A stretch of 64,000 bases of DNA from DATJHM01 sp035493895 (lineage in GTDB: Bacteria; Chloroflexota; Ktedonobacteria; Ktedonobacterales; Ktedonobacteraceae): NCBI GenBank assembly GCA_035493895.1, contig DATJHM010000147.1:14033-78032 (forward strand), given 5' to 3'. The translations under genes were made by a program, and so were the position numbers. A model generated the notes under the pieces. The model made no database searches and had not been told where the DNA came from. It saw nothing but the letters and a program-made list of their open reading frames with translations. The stretch's first letter is position 1; each line of letters opens with the position of its first letter. Shown piece after piece: positions 58,230 through 64,000 of this stretch.

Positions 58230-59399
58230 ATGACTGATGGTTTGATTGCCCCTCATGGGGGCTCGCTGATTCTTAATTATGCTGACGAGGCTGAGCGTGC
58301 TACATTGCTTGCTCAGGCAGGAAGTTTCCCTCAGGTGACAATCGGTTCCCGCCAGCTGGCCGATCTGGAGATGCTGGCAATTGGTGCTTATAGTCCTCTC
58401 CATGGTTTCCTCAATCGCGCTGATTACCTGAGCGTTGTCCGTGATATGCATCTGAGCAATGGCCTTCCCTGGTCGATCCCGATCACTCTCTCGGTCAGCA
58501 CGCAACAGGCTGCCGAACTGCATGAGGGCCAGCAGATTGCTCTGGTCGATGCGCAGGGCGAGCTGAAAGCGGTCCTGACGCTTGAAGAGAAATATACCTA
58601 CGATAAGCAGCTAGAGGCGCGCAGTGTCTATCGGACGGAAGAAGAGGCGCACCCCGGTGTCAAGGTGCTCTATCAGCAGGGTGAGGTTCTTCTGGGTGGA
58701 CCCGTACGCGTCGTCTCCCTCCAGACGCCGAGCTTTCCTGAATACCGCCACACGCCCACTCAATCGCGCGCTCTGTTTGCGGAACGCGGTTGGAAGCGGG
58801 TTGTTGGTTTCCAGACGCGCAACCCTGTGCATCGCGCCCACGAATATATCCAGAAATGTGCGATAGAGACGGTCGATGGACTTTTTCTGCATCCTCTGGT
58901 TGGCGATACCAAAGGCGACGATATCCCTGCCGATGTCCGTATGCGCTGCTATGAAGTCCTGTTGGAGAACTACTATCCTCAGCAGCGCGTCATTCTGGGC
59001 GTGCTGCCAGCGGCAATGCGCTATGCCGGACCGCGTGAGGCGATCTTCCATGCGCTGATGCGCAAAAACTATGGCTGCTCGCACTTCATTGTCGGACGCG
59101 ATCATGCTGGCGTTGGCAATTACTATGGCACCTACGATGCTCAATATATTTTCTCCGAATTTGATCCGGAGAAACTGGGCATTACGCCAATGTTTTTCGA
59201 CCACACGTTCTTCTGCCGCGTCTGTGATGCGATGGCCTCGAAGAAGACCTGCCCTCATGACAGCGACCAGCATATTATGCTCAGCGGTACCAAAGTGCGC
59301 CAGATGTTGCAGGCCGGTGAAATTCCACCTCGCGAGTTCTCACGCCCTGAGGTTGCAAAAGTGTTGATTGAAGCTATGCAGCAACCTGCTTCCCGGTAA
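58230..59399 (+). CDS. sat: Sulfate adenylyltransferase
   Basis: A 389-residue homooligomeric ATP sulfurylase (not the CysDN type). It joins sulfate and ATP to APS. The QTRNPVHRAHEYIQK motif and the second ATP-binding HFIVGRDHAGVG motif are intact, as is GDTKGDDIPADVRMRCYE between them. Cys residues of CRVCDAMASKKTCPH form a probable zinc site found in bacterial and archaeal members. It shares a promoter with cysC. Confidence 0.97.
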   Translation: MTDGLIAPHGGSLILNYADEAERATLLAQAGSFPQVTIGSRQLADLEMLAIGAYSPLHGFLNRADYLSVVRDMHLSNGLPWSIPITLSVSTQQAAELHEGQQIALVDAQGELKAVLTLEEKYTYDKQLEARSVYRTEEEAHPGVKVLYQQGEVLLGGPVRVVSLQTPSFPEYRHTPTQSRALFAERGWKRVVGFQTRNPVHRAHEYIQKCAIETVDGLFLHPLVGDTKGDDIPADVRMRCYEVLLENYYPQQRVILGVLPAAMRYAGPREAIFHALMRKNYGCSHFIVGRDHAGVGNYYGTYDAQYIFSEFDPEKLGITPMFFDHTFFCRVCDAMASKKTCPHDSDQHIMLSGTKVRQMLQAGEIPPREFSRPEVAKVLIEAMQQPASR

Positions 59400-59496
59400 G
59401 CAGGCATAACTGAGCGGTATGGGCGGAGCATATCTCCGCTCATCCTTGCGGATTACTACAAGCCCCGGTTTTCAAATCGAGAGGTTCCTGATGCCC

Positions 59497-61422
59497 TCAA
59501 GGGGCGCTCCAGATATGCACGGTCGCATCTTCGCTGGCAGAGGCCAGCCGCTTCTTGTCGGGCGACCAGGCAACGCAACGCACGATGTCGCTATGCCCCT
59601 TATAGATAAAGACCTGCCGACCGCTGCTGGCGTCCCAGATATGGATGGTTGTATCGTCGCTGCCCGTGGCGACACGTTTGCGATTGGTTGACCATGACGC
59701 GGTCCGGACCGCGTCATGATGACCTGCGTAGTGCAGGATGGCCTGTGTTGCCACTTCTTCGGTGGCATCCCAGATCTCCGCCTGACCATCTTCGTAGCCC
59801 CCGATCAAATGCTTGCTATCGGGCGACCACGCCAGGGCATTAATCCAATCATCATATTCATAGTTGACCTTGTCTTCTAGCTGTAGCGTATAGCCGGAAG
59901 TGGCCGTTTCCTCCTCTTCCTCCAACATATCATCATACTCATCCACATCGCCCTCGTCATACTCCTCTTCTTCTTCGTCATACTCCTCTTCGTCATAGCT
60001 CGGATCGCTCTCTTCAATTGTGACGGAGCAGATCTGGAGATTTCCGCTCAGATCTGCGAAGGCGAGGAGATTGCCGTCGGGTGACCAGGCCAGGGAGGTG
60101 ATGCTGCTGGGGGCGCGGCGCTCTGTCTGATAGCCCTCTGCAAAACTATAGACGGCGACCTTGCCATTGCTATAGCCGAAAACAAGATATTGTCCATCCG
60201 GTGACCAGGCCAGTGCGTTGATCGCGCAACTGGCGGCGCTGAAGCTTTTATACGCGACGTTTGCGGGATCGCTGGTATCCCAGATCTGCACTGTACCATC
60301 ATCGCCTGCTGAGGCCAGATAGAGACCATTTGGCGACCAGGCAACTGCGTTGACAACATAGCCCGGATGCTTATAGATCGCGTATTCCTTGCCATTACTG
60401 GCATTCCAGATCCGTACCTTGCTATCGACTCCCGCCGAGGCGATGTGGCGACGATCAGGGCGCCAGGCCAGCGTGTGCACGTGATCTGTATGCCCACGAT
60501 ACAGGTAGAGCAGCGAGCCCGGTTTCGCAGGCGCTGGTGTGACTGGCTTTGGAGGGATAAGATTGGCTATTGCTGCATATGGCGCTGTCTGCCCTGATAG
60601 TTGCGTTGCGGGCAGATTGCAGGCCTGTTCAAGCGCTGTTGCAAAGGCGATGACTCTGGCAAAACGTTTCCCGGGCTCTTTCTCCAGCGCTTTCATAATG
60701 ACATGTTCGACCAGCGTTGGCACGTTTGCAAGACGAAGGGGCGCGGGATCGGGTTGCGCATGCAAATGGCTCGCGAGCACTTCGACATTTGTGCCTGTGA
60801 ATGGTGGAGCTCCACAGAGCCATTCGTAGGTCAGAGCGGCCAGGGCATACTGGTCGCTCGCCCTGGATGGGTGGGCTTTAATCTGCTCGGGTGCCATATA
60901 GTCGACGGTGCCGATAATATCCTGTGTATGCTGGGAATAGGTATTATGGGCAACGACGGCGATGCCGAAATCGCCGAGGAGGATTTCGTTGTGACGTCCA
61001 AGCAACATGTTTTCAGGTTTAATATCACGATGAATAAGCTTCTCGTCGTGTGCATATTGCAGTGCGAGCGCAACCTGCTTGATCATGGCGACGACGAGTG
61101 GGAGCGGGAGACGACTACCATGCGGATAACGACCGCGCAACGTTCCATTGGGGGCATAGTCCATTACCAGGTAAGGGAGTTTCCCTTCAACGCCAAATTC
61201 CAGCACGCGCACAATATGAGGATGAATGAGACGAGCAGCGGTTCGTGCCTCTTCATAGAAGAACTTTTCTTCCTGACGACTCAATTGTGTGAGTACTATT
61301 TTAATTGCAGCCTGCGTTTGCAAGAGAAGGTGCTCTCCCAGGTAGACTTCTGCGAAGCCTCCCGTGCCTAACAGGCGGAGTAAGCGATAATGACCAAACT
61401 GTTGCCCGATACGGCTCACCAT
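59497..61422 (-). CDS. Serine/threonine protein kinase with WD40 propeller
   Basis: A 641-residue soluble protein. Residues 10-265 are a Hanks-type kinase: glycine loop LGTGGFAEVYLG, Lys in AAIKIVL, catalytic HRDIKPEN, GDFG and APEQ are all present. From about 310 on there are seven or more WD40 repeats (for example HTDHVHTLAWRPDRRHIASA and IVRCVAWSPDKKRLASASED). Between two blades there is a strongly acidic insert of about 40 residues, almost all Asp, Glu, Tyr (about 465-510). No membrane anchor, unlike PASTA kinases. The propeller probably holds partner proteins. Confidence 0.95.
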   Translation of the reverse strand: MVSRIGQQFGHYRLLRLLGTGGFAEVYLGEHLLLQTQAAIKIVLTQLSRQEEKFFYEEARTAARLIHPHIVRVLEFGVEGKLPYLVMDYAPNGTLRGRYPHGSRLPLPLVVAMIKQVALALQYAHDEKLIHRDIKPENMLLGRHNEILLGDFGIAVVAHNTYSQHTQDIIGTVDYMAPEQIKAHPSRASDQYALAALTYEWLCGAPPFTGTNVEVLASHLHAQPDPAPLRLANVPTLVEHVIMKALEKEPGKRFARVIAFATALEQACNLPATQLSGQTAPYAAIANLIPPKPVTPAPAKPGSLLYLYRGHTDHVHTLAWRPDRRHIASAGVDSKVRIWNASNGKEYAIYKHPGYVVNAVAWSPNGLYLASAGDDGTVQIWDTSDPANVAYKSFSAASCAINALAWSPDGQYLVFGYSNGKVAVYSFAEGYQTERRAPSSITSLAWSPDGNLLAFADLSGNLQICSVTIEESDPSYDEEEYDEEEEEYDEGDVDEYDDMLEEEEETATSGYTLQLEDKVNYEYDDWINALAWSPDSKHLIGGYEDGQAEIWDATEEVATQAILHYAGHHDAVRTASWSTNRKRVATGSDDTTIHIWDASSGRQVFIYKGHSDIVRCVAWSPDKKRLASASEDATVHIWSAP

Positions 61423-61564
61423 AAGTTATACTCCTTACCCGATTAGGAGTAAATGTTTCAAAAGGGTACAGGGATGTTAAACTTGTATCTGCGTGTGTTT
61501 GATTCTAATGCTCACTCCAGGATATTGTCAAGCATGGGTAGACTATGGTCATGTATCCTGCTGT

Positions 61565-62395
61565 TTATTGCCAGTTTTCCAGCGCACTTTGCAACTCTTG
61601 AGGGTGGGTGAGGACCGGGAAAATGCGCAGGCCTGTTTCCTGTTGTAGCCGCTCTATGGCCTGTTTATCTTGCGGATTGGCCATGGCGACGGTCAATATA
61701 TCTCGTTCGCGACCGATAGGATAACAATGCAGCTCTTGAGCCAGTTGTGGGCTGATCAGATGTTGCACTCTGGTCGCTAGCTTGTGTGGGAGCAGTGGCA
61801 GATAGGGGATGCCGAGATGGTGCGCACACAGGGAAAGCTCACCCTTCTTGTCCGCCTGGTTGAAATAGGTGTTTGATGTTGCCTTTCGTACGGTTTTCTC
61901 TGCCTGAAGGATGAAACGCTGCGTAGGCTCGTGTGCGGCCCGTAGACTTTGCTCAAATGTCGTGTAGTTGCCTGGATAGGCACTGTATCCCGTCTCTATA
62001 CTCCAGGGTTGCCGCAATTCTTTGTCACTTATGTTGTGTACGGCCCAGAGGAGCGCTTCCCAGAGGCGCTCCTGCACAATGCTTGCGCCTTGCTGATTCG
62101 CGCCACACAAGAGGAAATAGCAGGTCTGATCCAGTTGCAGCACCTCGTCCGTTTTACGAACAAGCGGACGAAGCTTTTTTAGAAAGTGCTGAATGCTCCG
62201 AACCCTTCTTGCCGGTAGGGGGCCACGTCCCTCATGCTCAAATTGAAAGGTAATTGTTACCAGGCCAATCAGCTTATTTTGAGCCGCTATCTGTTGCAGA
62301 TGGCAAACGGTATCCTGCATACAAGATACCGTTTCATAGAATGATGTATTCTGTGTTTGCTCTGGTAGCGGAAGAGTTGTTGCCTCCCTGCGCAT
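61565..62395 (-). CDS. Degenerate GGDEF-like plus MshEN-domain protein
   Basis: A 276-residue protein in two parts. Residues about 35-170 have the alpha/beta order of a nucleotide-cyclase (GGDEF-like) fold, with LIGLVTITFQFE and VLQLDQTCYFLLCGANQQGA in place of the active-site loop, so catalysis looks lost. Residues about 192-276 are a GspE/PilB N-terminal (MshEN-type) domain (YLPLLPHKLATRVQHLISPQ, then ILTVAMANPQDKQAIERLQ), a module known to bind cyclic-di-GMP in some proteins. It may therefore be a nucleotide-responsive regulator (inference). Confidence 0.65.
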   Translation of the reverse strand: MRREATTLPLPEQTQNTSFYETVSCMQDTVCHLQQIAAQNKLIGLVTITFQFEHEGRGPLPARRVRSIQHFLKKLRPLVRKTDEVLQLDQTCYFLLCGANQQGASIVQERLWEALLWAVHNISDKELRQPWSIETGYSAYPGNYTTFEQSLRAAHEPTQRFILQAEKTVRKATSNTYFNQADKKGELSLCAHHLGIPYLPLLPHKLATRVQHLISPQLAQELHCYPIGRERDILTVAMANPQDKQAIERLQQETGLRIFPVLTHPQELQSALENWQ

Positions 62396-62635
62396 TTGCC
62401 ATCTCCTTATATTTTCTCTTGCTGGATATTTTTCAGGGCGTCTGACTCATCACATTCAGTAGAGAGGTGCTTATATGTGCATGTATGTATGCTGCATCGA
62501 GTCCTTACTGAATGGGTAGAGAATATATCGCCTGGTAATCATACGGTATCGTGGGTACAAAGGAGGCGGAAAAAAGGTTGTGTTCTCGTTGAGACTCTCT
62601 GATTATGGTTAAGATCGTATTATTGTCCCGGAACT

Positions 62636-63472
62636 CTAGCGTAGCTCGACGAGGGGAGCGTATCGCTTGAGCAAAACATGCAGAGGAGTAAGAAATGTGT
62701 CGATGTGCTGTTGCAGAATGTCGGCATGTTGTTGGAGATCGAGCAGGAGGAGAAGCATAGTCGGAGCTGGCAGGGTTGTGGTGTGGCAGGTGCGCAATAT
62801 TGAGGAAAAAATAGTTTGTGCGCTACGATAGATCTCCACCAGAGCGCTATCCATCTGCATCAGATAGGACTGACCATCGCTGAGATCTGAGAAGAGATGG
62901 CTGAATGCTTGCAGCTTATGCGGCTCTGCTGTCAGATCTTGCCAGGTTTGTAGCCCCTGGACATAATATGCATGTTCATCCGTTGTGAGGGCACGTGGTA
63001 ATTGCTGTTCGTACTGGCGTGCCCGCGTATAAAGTATCTGCTGATGACTTTTCTGAAGGGTGGCAGGCTTATTGGTATCAATCGCAATGAGGAGATAGGA
63101 GACCGTGATGGTGACGATCTGGCAGAGGGGCTCGATGCGTTCGAGGCGATGCCTCATCTCGCTCAGCCAGATCCAGATATGATACTGGCGCATCTGCCTG
63201 GCACGGATATCCTGTGTGTATTGGGCAGCCTCGGCCTGGGCGGAAATTTCTGCGAGTTGTGGCAAAATCTCCTGAATCAGCAGATTGAGATTATGAAAAA
63301 GATGATACAGGCTGACATCGAGCAGTTCTAGATCGTCGTCTTCAATCTGTTCAGGCCATATTCTATGCAGGGTCTGATGAAGCAGCGAGGGGGCCGTTTG
63401 TTTGCCTGTGTATTCTATTGTGTGTTCTACGTCCTGTTTGTTCTGGCTATTTTCAAGCTGTGGCTCATGCAT
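62636..63472 (-). CDS. Hypothetical all-helical protein
   Basis: A 278-residue soluble protein, unnamed. It is rich in Gln and Leu and predicted to be a bundle of long helices (ILPQLAEISAQAEAAQYTQD, then QYEQQLPRALTTDEHAYYVQ). GGGAG precedes the ATG at 63472. The polar N-terminal 35 residues look disordered. It is flanked by signalling and Clp-related genes on the same strand, but with no shared operon signals. Confidence 0.7.
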   Translation of the reverse strand: MHEPQLENSQNKQDVEHTIEYTGKQTAPSLLHQTLHRIWPEQIEDDDLELLDVSLYHLFHNLNLLIQEILPQLAEISAQAEAAQYTQDIRARQMRQYHIWIWLSEMRHRLERIEPLCQIVTITVSYLLIAIDTNKPATLQKSHQQILYTRARQYEQQLPRALTTDEHAYYVQGLQTWQDLTAEPHKLQAFSHLFSDLSDGQSYLMQMDSALVEIYRSAQTIFSSILRTCHTTTLPAPTMLLLLLDLQQHADILQQHIDTFLTPLHVLLKRYAPLVELR

Positions 63473-63598
63473 GTTTTTCTCCCTTCCAACCACAACACAT
63501 CCCTACAAAATATTATAGCCGACGTGTCTAATCGTGGTCGTGTTGAGGTTGCTCATCACGACCACATGCAAGGGGAGAAAGAAGAAGAAGCCAGCATA

Positions 63599-64000
63599 TC
63601 AGGACTGTTGCAGCCGCTCTACCAGTTTGCTGCGTAGAGTAGTGCTATCCGCGCCCAACTGCTGAAGGATTTTGACGGCATTGCTCTCTGGGAAGCGCAG
63701 TATCGCCAGAAGCAGGTGCTCGTTTCCGATAAGTGGGCTGTTCAGGCGCAGTGCCTCGTGCCCGGCGATATCCTGCATCGCTCTCACGAGAGGCGTGAAT
63801 TCGCTTGACCAGGGGTAAGCCTGCTCCTCGCGCTCTTGCAGGGCCTCAATCGCGGGATAGATTGTTGCTAATTCAATCCCCGACTCTTTGAAGACGAGTG
63901 CTGTCACACTTTGCTCATCATGAAGCAGACCAAGCAAGAGATGCTCTGTGCACATCGTTGGATAGTTCAGACGTGCTCGTTCACTGTCCGCAAATTGGAT
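63599..64000 (-). CDS. Clp N-terminal (ClpC-type) domain protein, N-terminus cut by window edge
   Basis: At least 133 residues, open to the right edge. It contains two Clp-N repeats: ADSERARLNYPTMCTEHLLLGLLHDE and the second with LNSPLIGNEHLLLAILR. In ClpC and ClpA these repeats bind adaptors and substrates. The stop at 63599 comes directly after the second repeat, so no AAA+ ATPase follows; this is a standalone ClpN/ClpS-adaptor-like or ClpC-mimicking protein, unless the missing 5' part says otherwise. Confidence 0.85.
   Translation of the reverse strand: MQFADSERARLNYPTMCTEHLLLGLLHDEQSVTALVFKESGIELATIYPAIEALQEREEQAYPWSSEFTPLVRAMQDIAGHEALRLNSPLIGNEHLLLAILRFPESNAVKILQQLGADSTTLRSKLVERLQQS

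Noticed and set aside
1..64000. CRISPR arrays, complete insertion sequences, integrases or rRNA genes
   Set aside because: No regular repeat-spacer series, no transposase or recombinase protein and no rRNA signature were seen on reading both strands.

Overview
The window looks like a chromosomal segment of a Ktedonobacteria-type Chloroflexota, or a close relative. This is inferred from protein flavour, a CHAT/subtilisin cassette, WD40-fused kinase and J-domain proteins, a decayed P4-type primase gene, dispersed GTAGGG hairpin repeats and a large gas-vesicle locus. No marker gene fixes the taxon, so the assignment is inference. There are no rRNA genes and no CRISPR array. Three tRNA genes are visible.

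Layout. 1-1.6 kb: the 5' part of mnmG, cut by the window edge. 1.6-4.8 kb: repeats, a small DNA-binding-like gene, tRNA-Leu(UAA), then an AT-rich three-gene island headed by a TIGR04255-family gene with a perfect consensus promoter. 4.8-8.7 kb: housekeeping genes on the minus strand (PAP2-like protein, murI, methylmalonyl-CoA mutase large subunit, biotin carrier protein). 8.9-11.2 kb: a Cys-rich small protein, groES and groEL. 11.7-19.8 kb: minus-strand genes for an eqolisin-like lipoprotein, a zinc-ribbon membrane protein, a 2-hydroxyacid dehydrogenase, a GT2 glycosyltransferase, a J-domain/WD40 protein and a flippase-like membrane protein. 20.4-23.3 kb: a DUF255 thioredoxin-fold protein and a universal stress protein, convergent.

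23.8-31.8 kb: a five-gene plus-strand cassette of a sigma-factor-like protein, a double zinc-binding anti-sigma-like protein, a TPR-CHAT protease, a subtilisin and a membrane protein. It resembles a regulated proteolytic conflict or signalling system. 32-38.7 kb: two GlsB-type membrane proteins, a histidine phosphatase, a transglutaminase-like membrane protein and two uncharacterised genes. 39.2-40.6 kb: a P4/D5-type primase-helicase relic flanked by GTGTAG repeats and hairpin repeats.

41.0-53.1 kb: the most striking region, a 16-gene gas-vesicle locus, all on the plus strand. Recognisable parts are gvpO, three gvpF/L genes, a gvpJ-gvpK fusion, a gvpA-family minor gene, gvpA, gvpN and gvpG. 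Interleaved are an Hsp20, a CDC48-type double AAA+ ATPase, a four-repeat DnaJ zinc-finger protein, a GvpF with a C-terminal J-domain, a TraB-like protein, an ArsA/Get3-type ATPase and two coiled-coil proteins. One coiled-coil protein, next to gvpA, has about 18-residue repeats. The set looks like a dedicated shell-assembly chaperone machine with a J-protein split over two genes.

53.1-64 kb: two tRNA-Ser genes, a FliA/WhiG-type sigma factor with a FlgM-like anti-sigma and CsrA (flagellar-type regulators with no flagellar genes in view), myo-inositol-1-phosphate synthase, cysC-sat, a WD40 Ser/Thr kinase, a protein with a degenerate GGDEF-like part and an MshEN domain, a helical protein, and a Clp-N domain protein cut by the right edge.
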